The notes: generated from the sequence alone by a model not told the origin. Numbered from the stretch's first letter, positions 8,027 to 17,071 are shown. The stretch is DNA of 64,000 bases from Nocardia sp. alder85J (GCF_020176955.2 NZ_JAIUCZ020000007.1:248001-312000), one strand, 5' to 3'. Program-made: numbers and translations.

Positions 8027-9334
8027 ATGGGCAGGCAGTCGCCGCAATGGACATCCACGGCCCGGGTGCTGCGCCGGTCCGGTTTCGGCGCGACCGGGGC
8101 CGAGATCGAGGCCGTCACCGATCCCGTCGCCTATCTGCGCACGGCCCTCGCCGCCGATCCGGAGGCCGATCCCGGGGCGCGCGCGACGCCGATGCCGGCG
8201 CCGGTGGTCCCGGCCGCACCGGGCCGGACCGCGACGGCCGACGTGCGGCATCGCTACCAGGCCGAAGTGCAGTCCCAGCTGGACGATCTCACGATCTGGT
8301 GGCTGCGTCGCATGGCGGCCGTGCGGGTTCCGGTGCGGGAGAAGCTGACCCTGGTGTGGCACAACCACTTCGCCACCTCGGCGGTGAAGGTCCGCAACGC
8401 CGCCGCGCTGGCCGGGCAGAACCGCACGCTCCGTGCCCTGGGCACCGGCGATTTCGGCACGCTGGCCTACGCGATGCTGACCGATCCGGCCATGCTGCGC
8501 TGGCTCGACGGTCTCGCCGACACCGCGAAGGCCCCGAACGAGAACCTGTCCCGGGAATTCATGGAGCTGTTCGCGCTCGGCCACGGCAACGGCTACACCG
8601 AGGCCGACGTGCGCGCGGGCGCCCGCGCCCTGACCGGCTGGACGGTCCGCGACGGCACCGCCGTGCTGGATCCGGCGCGCCACGATCCGGGCCCGAAAAC
8701 CCTGCTGGGCGTGACCGGTCCGCTCGGCGCGCGGGAGTTCTGCGATATCGTGCTGGCCCGCCCGGAGTCGGCGCGGTACGTGGCGGCCCGCACCTGGCAG
8801 CAGCTGGCCGCCGACGAACCGCCCGCGCCCGCGACCCTGGACCGGATCACCGCCGCCTACGGTCCCGGCCGCGACCTGGCGGCGCTGACGACCGCGATCC
8901 TCACCGACCCGGATTTCGTCTCGGCCCACGACACCGTCGTGCACGGCCCGGTGGAGTGGCTGATCGGCGCGATCCGCGCGCTGCGGGTGCCGCTGACCGC
9001 CGACGCCGATGCCCACCGGGTGGCCGGGGTGCTGCGCGGCCTCGGCCAACTGCCCTTCTACCCACCGGATGTCGGCGGCTGGCCGCGCGGGCAGAGCTGG
9101 ATGTCCAGCGCCGCCGCGCAGATCCGGCTGGCCGCGGCCACCACCCTGCTGAAACAGGCCGACCTGTCCCCGATCTCAGCGGCCGGGAAGTCCGACCGGA
9201 TCGACGCCACCGGGCACCTGCTCGGCATCGCCGACTGGTCCGACCGCAGCGCGAAGGTGCTCGCGACGGCCGTCGCCGATCCGGCCCGGCTCGCCGCCCT
9301 GGCGATCAGCACACCCGAATACCTCACCAGCTGA
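8027..9334 (+). CDS. DUF1800 domain protein
   Basis: Protein of 435 residues matching DUF1800: VLRRSGFGATG near the N-terminus, LTLVWHNHFATS, NENLSREFMELFALG and YTEADVRAGARALTGW. The family's biochemical role is unknown. It is almost always paired with a DUF1501 protein, here starting 12 nt downstream, so the two are co-transcribed and probably act together on or outside the membrane. No obvious signal peptide is seen. GATACT ends 6 nt before the ATG, a possible weak -10 for a leaderless mRNA. Confidence 0.88.
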   Translation: MGRQSPQWTSTARVLRRSGFGATGAEIEAVTDPVAYLRTALAADPEADPGARATPMPAPVVPAAPGRTATADVRHRYQAEVQSQLDDLTIWWLRRMAAVRVPVREKLTLVWHNHFATSAVKVRNAAALAGQNRTLRALGTGDFGTLAYAMLTDPAMLRWLDGLADTAKAPNENLSREFMELFALGHGNGYTEADVRAGARALTGWTVRDGTAVLDPARHDPGPKTLLGVTGPLGAREFCDIVLARPESARYVAARTWQQLAADEPPAPATLDRITAAYGPGRDLAALTTAILTDPDFVSAHDTVVHGPVEWLIGAIRALRVPLTADADAHRVAGVLRGLGQLPFYPPDVGGWPRGQSWMSSAAAQIRLAAATTLLKQADLSPISAAGKSDRIDATGHLLGIADWSDRSAKVLATAVADPARLAALAISTPEYLTS

Positions 9335-9346
9335 AGGCGGGACACC

Positions 9347-10552
9347 ATGCCACCTCTGGATCGGATCGGCCGCAGGCAGTTCCTCGCCGGGGCGAGCGCG
9401 CTGGGCGCGCTCGGCGTGCTCGGCGCGGGCGCGGTCACCTGGGATGAACTGCGCCACCGCGCCGACACCACCCCACTGGCCGCCGGCGCCGGAATCCTGG
9501 TGCTGGTCACCCTGTACGGCGGTAACGACGGCCTGAACACGGTGATCCCGTACGCCGACAACGCCTATCACGACGCCCGCCCCGAATTGTCCTATCGCCC
9601 CGAGGAAGTGCTGCGTCTCGACGACGGCCTGGGCCTCAATCCGGCGCTGAAGGGTCTGGCGGACCTGTGGGCCCGGCGGCAGCTGGCGATCGTGCGCGGC
9701 GTCGGCTACCCGAATCCGGACCACAGCCACTTCCGGTCCATGGACATCTGGCAGACCGCCGCGCCGGACGAACCGCTGCCGACCGGCTGGATCGGTCGCT
9801 GGCTGGATGCCACCGGCGACGATCCGGTGCGCGCGGTCAACATCGGCCCGGTGCTGCCGCCGCTGGCCCTGGGCGCGAAACACACTGCGGCGGCCCTGAA
9901 TCCGGCCGCCACCGCCCAGTCCCCGGGCACGGTGGCGGCGGTGGCCGGGCTGGCCGCCGACGATCCGTCCGACGGCGCGGCCCGCACGGCCGTCCGCACC
10001 GGATACCGAGCCGCACAGACCGTCGACCACACCCTCGGAGCGATCACCCGGCCCCCGCGTGCCCTGGGCGGCGCGAATCCATTGGCCGCACAACTGGATC
10101 TGGTCGGCCGCTGCATCCAGGCGAACGTCCCGACCCGGGTCTACACCGTGAGCCTCGGCGGCTTCGACACCCACGCCGACGAACGACACACCCAGGAACA
10201 GCTGCTCGGCCGCTTCGATCAGGCGGTGTCGGGCTTCCTGCGCGACCTGTCCGGACATCCCCGGGCCCGCGACGTGGTGCTGCTGGCCTACAGCGAATTC
10301 GGCCGCCGGGTGCGCGCCAACGCCTCCCAGGGCACCGACCACGGCACCGCGGGCCCGGTCTTCGTGGCCGGGGCCCCGGTCGCGGCCGGTTTCCACGGCG
10401 ACGAGCCCAGCCTCGCCGACCTCGCCGACGGTGACCTGAAGTCCACCGTCGACTTCCGCGACCTCTACCACGAGGTACTGCATCGCGTACTGGACGCGGA
10501 CCCGACCCCGATTCTCGGCAACGGCCGACGCGACCTGGGAATCCTCACCTGA
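9347..10552 (+). CDS. DUF1501 domain protein with Tat signal
   Basis: Protein of 401 residues beginning with a twin-arginine signal (GRRQFLAGASALGALG), so it is probably exported folded. The core has sulfatase/alkaline-phosphatase-like motifs of DUF1501: YGGNDGLNTVIPY, YPNPDHSHFRSMDIWQT, SLGGFDTHADERHTQ and AYSEFGRRVRANASQGTDHG. The Asp/His pairs probably bind metal. Co-transcribed with the DUF1800 gene 12 nt upstream. Family function is not established. Confidence 0.9.
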   Translation: MPPLDRIGRRQFLAGASALGALGVLGAGAVTWDELRHRADTTPLAAGAGILVLVTLYGGNDGLNTVIPYADNAYHDARPELSYRPEEVLRLDDGLGLNPALKGLADLWARRQLAIVRGVGYPNPDHSHFRSMDIWQTAAPDEPLPTGWIGRWLDATGDDPVRAVNIGPVLPPLALGAKHTAAALNPAATAQSPGTVAAVAGLAADDPSDGAARTAVRTGYRAAQTVDHTLGAITRPPRALGGANPLAAQLDLVGRCIQANVPTRVYTVSLGGFDTHADERHTQEQLLGRFDQAVSGFLRDLSGHPRARDVVLLAYSEFGRRVRANASQGTDHGTAGPVFVAGAPVAAGFHGDEPSLADLADGDLKSTVDFRDLYHEVLHRVLDADPTPILGNGRRDLGILT

Positions 10553-10583
10553 CAACAGGATCGGAGCAGCGACCCGGCCCGGG

Positions 10584-10589
10584 TAGCAT
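10584..10589 (+). promoter_or_regulatory. -10 element (TAGCAT) of the VOC gene
   Basis: TAGCAT ends 7 nt before the ATG at 10597, the leaderless arrangement seen repeatedly in this window. Confidence 0.45.
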
Positions 10590-10596
10590 CACGGAC

Positions 10597-10974
10597 ATGG
10601 CCGCCGATTCGATCCGTTTCGCCGCACCCGTGCCGATCCTGCGCATCTTCGACATCGACAAGGCTTACGAGTTCTATCGGGACCACCTCGGCTTCACCGT
10701 CGACTGGGAGCACCGGTTCGAGCCGGATCTGCCGCTGTACGCACAGTTGTCGCGCTCGGACGCCCGGATCCACCTCAGCGAACACCATGGCGACGGCACG
10801 CCCGGCACGGTGGTGTGGATCGCCGTCGACGACATCCGAGCGTGGCACGCCGAACTCGCGGCCCGCCGCTACCGCTACGGCCGACCGGGCGCGCCCGAGC
10901 CGGGCCCCGGCGGACTCGGTTTCGCGATCACCGATCCGTTCGGCAACACCCTGCGCTTCGCCCAACCGGACTGA
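10597..10974 (+). CDS. glyoxalase/bleomycin-resistance fold (VOC) protein
   Basis: Cytoplasmic protein of 125 residues with the two beta-alpha-beta-beta-beta halves of the vicinal-oxygen-chelate fold (PVPILRIFDIDKAYEFYRDH and DPFGNTLRF). It resembles the short glyoxalase-superfamily proteins related to Ble-type bleomycin-binding proteins: LSRSDARIHLSEHHGDG is typical. The true activity (drug binding, isomerase or dioxygenase) cannot be told from sequence. It lies 44 nt after the DUF1501 gene but has its own -10-like TAGCAT, 7 nt before the start. Confidence 0.85.
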   Translation: MAADSIRFAAPVPILRIFDIDKAYEFYRDHLGFTVDWEHRFEPDLPLYAQLSRSDARIHLSEHHGDGTPGTVVWIAVDDIRAWHAELAARRYRYGRPGAPEPGPGGLGFAITDPFGNTLRFAQPD

Positions 10975-11053
10975 CCGGCCACCGCCTCGCGGGTCGAGCC
11001 GGGCCCGGGCCACCGCTCGTGCCCACCGCTCGAGCCCATGACTCGGGCCGGGT

Positions 11054-11095
11054 CTCACGGCTCACGGCTCACGGCTCACGGAACACGGAACACGG
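11054..11095. repeat. 7-bp tandem repeat, six units
   Basis: Four copies of CTCACGG followed by two of AACACGG, with a partial seventh. It lies 10 bp beyond the stop codon of the alpha-galactosidase gene, between two convergent genes. Confidence 0.9.
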
Positions 11096-11105
11096 AACAG
11101 TCTGC

Positions 11106-12419
11106 CTAGGCCGAGGTGTCCGGGCGGATGCGCAGCAGGAGGGTGTCGTGTGCGCCCACGGTCGCACCCAGTGCGCCGTCGGTGGACGAGGCGGCGCCGG
11201 TCCACAGGTCGTGGACCTCGTAGCGGTAGGCGGCGGGCAGGCCCAGGGCCGCGGCGGTGGTCTCGATGCGGGTGGCGACGCGGTCGCGGTTCGACAACGC
11301 CACCACCACCGAACCGTCGGACATCGTGCGGCGCCACACCGTCGTGCCGGTGCCGGGGACGGCGGTCGCGGCAGCGGCGAGGGGGTCCTGGTCGACGGCG
11401 ATCACCTCCGGGTTCGTCAGCAGCGCCCGGGTGGCGAGATCCATGGCGGGCAGCGCGTTCCCGGCGATCAGCGGCGCGGCCAGCAGGGCCCACATGCCGA
11501 ATTGGGTGCGTTGTTCCGCGGCGGTGAGTCCGGGGGTGAGGGTGCCGGGGATCCCGGCCACGCCGACCTCCAGCATGTCCGGGTCCGGCCAGTGGCCGGG
11601 GCCGGCGCGGACGGTCAGGGGTGCGGTGGTGTCCAGGATCTCGCGGATGCCCTGGCTGGTCGCGATGCCCAGGCCGAGCTCCCAGGCCGGGGTGACGTCG
11701 TTGGTGGTGCGCCACATGGTGGCGATGCCGGACCAGTCGTAGATCGCGCCGGGCGGCACCGCGAGCACATCGCTGTTGGTGTTGATGCTGTAGACGATCG
11801 GACGTCCGGTGTCGCGCAACGCGTCCCGCATCCGGGTGAAGGCCGCCACCTGCCGGTCCAGATCGGATTCCGGTGCGCACCAATCGTATTTGAGGTAGTC
11901 GACACCCCAGTCGGCGAAGGTGCGAGCGTCGAGTTCCTCGTGCCCGGCGCTGCCGGTACGGCCGGGATAGGTGCCGCCGAGCTGCGCGCAGGTGCGCTCG
12001 TTCGGGCTCTCGTAGATACCGAACTTCAAGCCCCGGGCGTGCACATAGTCGGCCAGTGCCCGCATGCCCTGCGGGAATCGGGCCGGATCCGCGCGCAGGG
12101 CGCCGCCGGGGCCACGGCTGGTGGCGAACCAGCAGTCGTCCACGACCACGTAGCGGTACCCGGCGTCGCGCATGCCACTGGCCACCAGCGCGTCGGCGGC
12201 CTGCTGCACGACCGGCGCGGAGATGTCGCAGCCGTAGGTGTTCCAGGTGTTCCAGCCCATCGGGGGTGTGAGGGCGACACCTGCGATGGCGACACCGCGG
12301 TCGAGACGCGCGGTGGTACGGATCGGCGCGGCGGCCGTCACGCCCAGCAGCAACGCGACCGTCAGCAGCGCGGACACCACCGCAATCAGCGCACCCGGCG
12401 CGGGCCGCACCCCGGACAC
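11106..12419 (-). CDS. secreted alpha-galactosidase, glycoside hydrolase family 27
   Basis: Exported glycosidase of about 437 residues that would cleave terminal alpha-galactose. GH27 motifs are clear: PPMGWNTWNTYGCDI at the barrel start, VVDDCWF, catalytic nucleophile Asp in YLKYDWC and acid/base Asp in WPDPDMLEVG. A hydrophobic signal segment (GALIAVVSALLTVALLLG) begins about 9 residues after the GTG at 12419. An in-frame ATG at 12500 would add 27 residues but lies inside the upstream malic-enzyme gene and its terminator hairpin, so I prefer 12419; GTG at 12410 is also possible. No sugar transporter is adjacent. Confidence 0.85.
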   Translation of the reverse strand: MSGVRPAPGALIAVVSALLTVALLLGVTAAAPIRTTARLDRGVAIAGVALTPPMGWNTWNTYGCDISAPVVQQAADALVASGMRDAGYRYVVVDDCWFATSRGPGGALRADPARFPQGMRALADYVHARGLKFGIYESPNERTCAQLGGTYPGRTGSAGHEELDARTFADWGVDYLKYDWCAPESDLDRQVAAFTRMRDALRDTGRPIVYSINTNSDVLAVPPGAIYDWSGIATMWRTTNDVTPAWELGLGIATSQGIREILDTTAPLTVRAGPGHWPDPDMLEVGVAGIPGTLTPGLTAAEQRTQFGMWALLAAPLIAGNALPAMDLATRALLTNPEVIAVDQDPLAAAATAVPGTGTTVWRRTMSDGSVVVALSNRDRVATRIETTAAALGLPAAYRYEVHDLWTGAASSTDGALGATVGAHDTLLLRIRPDTSA

Positions 12420-12421
12420 CG

Positions 12422-12466
12422 ATGCCGGAGGGCGGCCCGGGATGTTCCGGGCCGGCCCTCCGGCAT
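12422..12466 (-). terminator. hairpin terminator after malic enzyme
   Basis: Inverted repeat with arms 12422-12441 and 12447-12466: about 19 pairs, one mismatch/bulge, 5-nt loop. It starts 14 nt after the malic-enzyme stop. No T-tract, as is common in actinobacteria. Confidence 0.75.
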
Positions 12467-12480
12467 GGTGGGGTTCCTTG

Positions 12481-13689
12481 TTACGCAACGCCTTCGGCAC
12501 GCGCCGCGGCGGCGACAGCGGCCGCCACGGCCGGGGCCACCCGCGGGTCCAGCGGGCTGGGAATGATCCGGTCCGGCGCCAGCTCGTCGGCCACCACGGC
12601 GAAGATCGCGTTGGCGGCGGCCACCTTCATACCCTCGGTGATCCGCCGGGCGCCCGCGTCCAGTGCACCCTTGAACACGCCGGGGAAGGCCAGCACGTTG
12701 TTGATCTGGTTCGGGAAGTCGCTGCGGCCGGTGGCGACGATAGCCGCGTACTTGCTCGCAACCTCCGGATGGATCTCCGGATCCGGGTTGGACATCGCGA
12801 ACACGATCGACTCCGGCGCCATCGACGCGATCAGTTCCTCCGCGACGGTGCCCGCCGACAGCCCCAGGAACACGTCCGCGCCCGCCAGCGCCTCGGCCGC
12901 GCCGCCGGTGAGCCCGCGCGGGTTGGTGCGGCGCGCCAGATCTTCCTTCACCGAGTTCAGGTCGTCGCGGTGGGTGCCGACGATGCCCTTGGAGTCCAGC
13001 ACCACGATGTCCTGCACGCCGGCGGCCAGCAGGATGTCGGTGCACGCCACGCCGGCCGCACCGGCGCCGGAGGTGACCACCTTCAGGCCGGAGATGTCGC
13101 GGCCCTGCACCTTGGCCGCGCCGGTCAGCGCCGCCAGCACCACGATCGCGGTGCCGTGCTGGTCGTCGTGCATGACCGGGCAGTCCAGCGCCTCGATGAC
13201 CCGCTTCTCGATCTCGAAGCAGCGCGGCGCCGAGATGTCCTCCAGGTTGACCGCGCCGAAGCTGGGCCGCAGCCGGATCAGGGTCTCGACGATCTCGTCG
13301 ACGTCCTTGGTGTCCAGCACGATCGGGATCGAGTCCAGACCGGCGAACTTCTTGAACAGTGCGGCCTTGCCCTCCATGACCGGCAGCGATGCGCGGGGGC
13401 CGATGTCGCCGAGACCGAGCACCGCAGTACCGTCGCTGACCACCACGACCAGCCGATCGGTCCAGGTGTAGCGCTTGGCCAGTTCCGCGTCGGCAGCGAT
13501 CGCCCGGCTGACCTGGGCCACGCCCGGGGTGTACGCGATGGACAGGTCCCGCTGGGTCTCCAGGGGCGCGGCAAGCTCTACCGACAGCTTGCCGCCGAGA
13601 TGGCCGGCGAAGATCTCCTCGTGGGTGATCGCGGACAGGTCTTCACGTTCGGGGGTGGTGGCATTCGCTGCGTCAGTCACAGGTGACAC
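12481..13689 (-). CDS. NAD(P)-dependent malic enzyme
   Basis: Cytosolic enzyme of 402 residues catalysing oxidative decarboxylation of malate to pyruvate. Family marks: catalytic tyrosine in AYTPGVAQVS, metal-site acidic residues in MHDDQHGTAIVV, nucleotide-binding fold TSGAGAAGVACTDILL and MSNPDPEI. The length fits the short bacterial form without a phosphotransacetylase domain. The GTG start at 13689 is preceded by AGGAG. It is monocistronic, ending in a strong hairpin; upstream lies a long intergenic region that should hold its promoter. Cofactor preference cannot be decided by eye. Confidence 0.93.
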   Translation of the reverse strand: MSPVTDAANATTPEREDLSAITHEEIFAGHLGGKLSVELAAPLETQRDLSIAYTPGVAQVSRAIAADAELAKRYTWTDRLVVVVSDGTAVLGLGDIGPRASLPVMEGKAALFKKFAGLDSIPIVLDTKDVDEIVETLIRLRPSFGAVNLEDISAPRCFEIEKRVIEALDCPVMHDDQHGTAIVVLAALTGAAKVQGRDISGLKVVTSGAGAAGVACTDILLAAGVQDIVVLDSKGIVGTHRDDLNSVKEDLARRTNPRGLTGGAAEALAGADVFLGLSAGTVAEELIASMAPESIVFAMSNPDPEIHPEVASKYAAIVATGRSDFPNQINNVLAFPGVFKGALDAGARRITEGMKVAAANAIFAVVADELAPDRIIPSPLDPRVAPAVAAAVAAAARAEGVA

Positions 13690-14327
13690 GATTTCACTCC
13701 TGCAGGGTCCGGGCTAAACGGGTGTTCGGTTACCGGCTGGTATTGGGATTACCGGGTTTTCGCTGTTCTGGCTGCGGTCTGGAACGAAGCCGTTTGTAGT
13801 GTTCTGAACCACATCGTCGTTACGGTGGTGTCACTCTCGCATGCCGCGTACGAAATTGCCATCGGTTACATCGCACAAAACGCACACAGTAAAACTGAAT
13901 GTCGCAAGGGTATCGCGGCGGGGAGTCGCCGAACCACGCCCGGAGGGGTGAGCCCGGGCAATCCGCTACCGATGTTCCCGAACCGGAGCCGTGTGCACGC
14001 ATCGGGGAACATCCACTTCCCGCGTCGGGCGGTGGCACCGACCGGGAATCCGCTCCATTCTGCCAGCACGGATGACCGGTTGCCAAATCGCCCCCGCGAC
14101 AGGAAGCGCCACCAGGGTGCCGCCCCGCCGAACCCGCCACCCCCGGCCGCGCGGGTGGCACGGCAGGCGGCCGCGGCTGGGCCGTGAACACTTACCGCCG
14201 CGCGTCCGCGAATCGCTACCGGCGGGTAAACACCGGCACGCGATTCAGCGGCGATCCGAAAATCGAATTACCGTCGGGTAAACAAGAACTCGTCACCGCT
14301 GCGCGGCGCCGGTGAAACACCCGATGT
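13690..14327. other. 638-bp intergenic region without a supportable gene
   Basis: It lies upstream of malic enzyme and downstream of the FAD protein. Open frames here lack ribosome sites and recognisable products. It contains a 9-bp inverted repeat (13971-13979 with 14005-14013) and a 10-bp direct repeat CGGGTAAACA (14223 and 14274). The malic-enzyme promoter presumably lies in its left part; no consensus hexamers are obvious. Confidence 0.6.
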
Positions 14328-15902
14328 TCACGCGGAGGTCAGATCCGCCCACGGTGTCGCCGCACCCGGATCGGGTTGTTCCGGCCGCACCCAGACCGAT
14401 TCCACGCCGCCGGACACCAATCGGACCCGCCAATCACCGGCCTCCGCGGGGTGATCTGTCCGCCGGTGCATGCCGCGCGACTCGGTCCGCGCCAGCGCGC
14501 TGTATTTCGTCCACCGTGCCACCGCCAGCAACGCCGCCGCCTGCCGGGCGTACAGCCGGTCCGCACCGGTGCCGCCGAGCCCGAACTCGGCCACCGGCCA
14601 CAGCGCGTCGAGTTCGGTGATGCTGTCGTGCAGACTGCCCGCGCTGCGCCAGTAGCTGCGTCGTAGCGGAAGCGTGTGTTCCTGCACCAGGCCGACCACC
14701 GCGCGGGGGTCGATGCCGGGTACCGCGTTCAGGCCGGCACCGGGCACCGGCCGCACCCGCCGCATCCGGCCGGTGCCGATGGTGGCCGCGAACCGGGCCG
14801 CGCCGGCGCCCGCCCAGGCGCCGGAGGCGATCGCCCACGCCCCGCCTTGACCGCCGAATCCGCCGGCGGCGCCGGTGACCGGCTCCCGGGTCGCCACGTC
14901 TCCCGCCGCGAACAACCCGGAAACCGTTGTCGCGCAATCATATCCGATCAAGCGCAGGCCACCGCCGCCGCGCACGGTGCCCTCCGCCACGGCACGCAGC
15001 AGCACCCGGCCCGCCGCGGCGGCGGGCGCCAGTTGCACGCGCAACGGTTCCGGTAGTTCCGCCAATGCCGCGTACACCCGCCGCCCGTCGGCGAGCGCGG
15101 CGAAAGCCCCGGCGCGCGAACCGAACTGCCCGCCACCGAGCACCGCGCCGCTGTCGTCGTAGAGCGTGGCGGAGTGCAGCGCCGGATCGGGACCGGCCGC
15201 CACGCCCGGCACCGGGACCGCGGCGACCTCGGCCAGGCGGCTGTGCCCGATCGGGGCCAGCGAGTACGCGTTGGAGAATTCCATCCCCGACAGCTCGCCC
15301 CCGGCCTCGGCCGCCATCAGCAGACCGTCCCCGGTGTCCACATCCGTGCCGGCGCCACCGGACAGGAACGCGCACCCGCCGGTGGCCAGCACCACCGCGG
15401 CGGCCCGCACGGTCCAGTCGGTGCCGCCGAGCGCCCGCACCCCGGTCGCGCCGCCGACCACGCCCGCACCGTCGACCAGCAGTTGCAGTGCCGGATGGTG
15501 ATCGAGGATCCGTACGCCCGCGACCACCAGGCTGCGGCGCAACCGGCCCAGATAGGTGTCACCCGCCACCGTGATCCGCGCGGGCCGGTCGCCGGGCCCG
15601 CGGTACCCCGGCCGGATCAGCTGGTCGACCCGCCGATGGGTCTCCTCCAGCACCCGGTGCATCCAATCCGGATCGCCCAGATTGCCGCCGTGGGCGTAGC
15701 TCTGCCGCACCGCCTCGTCGCGCGCCGGGCCGGGCGGGACGTACCAGAGCGAGACCGGCCCCCGCGCGGTGGGGCCGGCGGCGCCGCAACGCGCCTTGTC
15801 CACCAGCACCACCCGGGCGCCACCCCGCGCCGCGGCGAGGGCGGCCCAGGCGCCGGCCGGTCCACCACCCACCACGAGCACATCGGCGACCAATTCACCC
15901 AT
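14328..15902 (-). CDS. FAD-dependent oxidoreductase, fumarate reductase/succinate dehydrogenase flavoprotein family
   Basis: Flavoprotein of 524 residues. An N-terminal Rossmann motif binds FAD (DVLVVGGGPAGAWAALAAA, then VVLVDKA), a second contact is AAVVLATGGCAF, and the C-terminal FAD motif is LFAAGDVATREPVTGA. Near the C-terminus is SRGMHRRTDHP, the Arg/His-rich signature of the SdhA/FrdA/NadB superfamily, suggesting hydride exchange with a dicarboxylate-like substrate. It lacks the usual partner ferredoxin or iron-sulfur and membrane-anchor genes nearby. ATG 15902 is chosen because the FAD fold starts at once. Substrate unknown; closest relatives in my memory are AprA-like proteins. Confidence 0.82.
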   Translation of the reverse strand: MGELVADVLVVGGGPAGAWAALAAARGGARVVLVDKARCGAAGPTARGPVSLWYVPPGPARDEAVRQSYAHGGNLGDPDWMHRVLEETHRRVDQLIRPGYRGPGDRPARITVAGDTYLGRLRRSLVVAGVRILDHHPALQLLVDGAGVVGGATGVRALGGTDWTVRAAAVVLATGGCAFLSGGAGTDVDTGDGLLMAAEAGGELSGMEFSNAYSLAPIGHSRLAEVAAVPVPGVAAGPDPALHSATLYDDSGAVLGGGQFGSRAGAFAALADGRRVYAALAELPEPLRVQLAPAAAAGRVLLRAVAEGTVRGGGGLRLIGYDCATTVSGLFAAGDVATREPVTGAAGGFGGQGGAWAIASGAWAGAGAARFAATIGTGRMRRVRPVPGAGLNAVPGIDPRAVVGLVQEHTLPLRRSYWRSAGSLHDSITELDALWPVAEFGLGGTGADRLYARQAAALLAVARWTKYSALARTESRGMHRRTDHPAEAGDWRVRLVSGGVESVWVRPEQPDPGAATPWADLTSA

Positions 15903-15953
15903 AAGGCAAAATGTTCGGCCACAATTCACGCGACCGCAACCGACACGCAGGAC

Positions 15954-16220
15954 TCAATTCCACCACTGCGTAACCAACAGGTAACCTGCCGCAACAAAAA
16001 CGACCAGCGATCCGGAAAGAGCCGCCGTACCCCGATGCCGATCGGAATATATCTGTGCCACAAGCGCAATCGCCGTCAGGGACACATGCCAGGCGACCCG
16101 GGCCGTGCCCGGTCCCGGGAAACCCCGCTGAGCACCGACAACCGCCGCACCGACCAGCACCGCGGTGAGGACCACCAGCCCACCGGCGACCGATCCGCTC
16201 AACGCGCGCAGCGCCCTCAC
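15954..16220 (-). CDS. small three-helix membrane protein, unknown
   Basis: Protein of 88 residues, almost wholly hydrophobic with three predicted transmembrane segments (about 9-30, 42-60 and 66-84) and a short YSDRHRGT loop. The start overlaps the end of the PHP phosphoesterase gene by 4 nt, so it is translated from the same mRNA. No family recognised; a role in the membrane linked to the PHP enzyme is only guilt by association. Confidence 0.65.
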   Translation of the reverse strand: MRALRALSGSVAGGLVVLTAVLVGAAVVGAQRGFPGPGTARVAWHVSLTAIALVAQIYSDRHRGTAALSGSLVVFVAAGYLLVTQWWN

Positions 16221-17071
16221 GCCGTGACCACCGGCATCCCGGAAGCCTTTTCGATCAGGATTTCGAATTGTTCCGGATCCGTGGTGAATCGGCCCAGTTC
16301 GACCGCCTTGTCGGCGCCGTGATAGTCCGATGATCCGGTCGCGATCACGCCGAGTTCGGTCACGAGTTCACGCAATATTTCCCGATCCTCCGGCGCGTGG
16401 TCGGGATGGTCGACCTCGATGCCGCCCAGTCCGAGCGCGGCCAGCCGCCGCACCTCGGCCAGGTCCAGCAGCCGTCCCCGGGTCCGGGCCCGCACGTGCG
16501 CGACCACCGTGACCCCACCGGCGGCGGCCACCAGTTCGACCGCACGATCCAGCGGCGTGTCGGACTTGTCCAGGTAGTAGCGGCCGTGCGGGGCCAGCAA
16601 CTCGCCGAACGCCGCGCCCACCGTCGGCACTACCCCCGCGGCCACCAGCGCTCGCGCCAGATGCGGCCGCCCCGCCGCCGGACCGGCCGTCGCGAGCACC
16701 GCGTCCGGATCGATCGGCAGCCCGTCCGCGGCCATCCGCTCGGCCATGGCCCGCACCCGGGCCACCCGCTCACCGCGCAGCCGTTCCCGCTCCGCGGCGA
16801 AGGTCGCGTCGGCCGGATCGAACAGATAGGCCAGCAGGTGCACCGGCACCGGGCGGCCGTCCTCGCCGGGGCCGACGCAGGACATCTCCATGCCGCGCAC
16901 GAGCGTCAGCCCGCGCGGCAGCGCCGCGACGGCCTCGTCCCAGCCTGCGGTGGTGTCGTGATCGGTGAGGGCGACCGCGCCGAGACCGGCCGCCGCCGCC
17001 CGCCGCACCAGCTCCGCGGGGCTGTCGGTACCGTCCGACACGGTCGAGTGGGTATGGAGGTCGATGCGCAC
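16217..17071 (-). CDS. PHP-domain phosphoesterase
   Basis: Cytosolic metal-dependent phosphoesterase of 284 residues (polymerase-and-histidinol-phosphatase fold). Metal ligands are visible in DLHTHSTVSDGT (residues 4-15), ALTDHDT, GMEMSC, VVAHVR and TGSSDYHG. Relatives hydrolyse 3',5'-nucleotide bisphosphates or short RNA ends, which is a plausible but unproven role here. The GTG at 17071 is chosen because the PHP motif begins three residues later; any longer reading would run through the divergent corA gene. The gene is divergent from corA and overlaps a small membrane gene downstream. Confidence 0.85.
   Translation of the reverse strand: MRIDLHTHSTVSDGTDSPAELVRRAAAAGLGAVALTDHDTTAGWDEAVAALPRGLTLVRGMEMSCVGPGEDGRPVPVHLLAYLFDPADATFAAERERLRGERVARVRAMAERMAADGLPIDPDAVLATAGPAAGRPHLARALVAAGVVPTVGAAFGELLAPHGRYYLDKSDTPLDRAVELVAAAGGVTVVAHVRARTRGRLLDLAEVRRLAALGLGGIEVDHPDHAPEDREILRELVTELGVIATGSSDYHGADKAVELGRFTTDPEQFEILIEKASGMPVVTA

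Noticed and set aside
11051..11100. Terminator between the VOC and alpha-galactosidase genes
   Set aside because: The 7-bp units are direct, not inverted, and form no stable stem.
12420..12500. Upstream ATG of the alpha-galactosidase at 12500
   Set aside because: It would place 27 extra residues before the signal peptide and start inside the malic-enzyme gene, across its terminator hairpin.
13820..14300. Short open frames on both strands in the malic-enzyme upstream region
   Set aside because: No ribosome sites, no family resemblance, and overlapping frames in all phases typical of GC-rich non-coding DNA.
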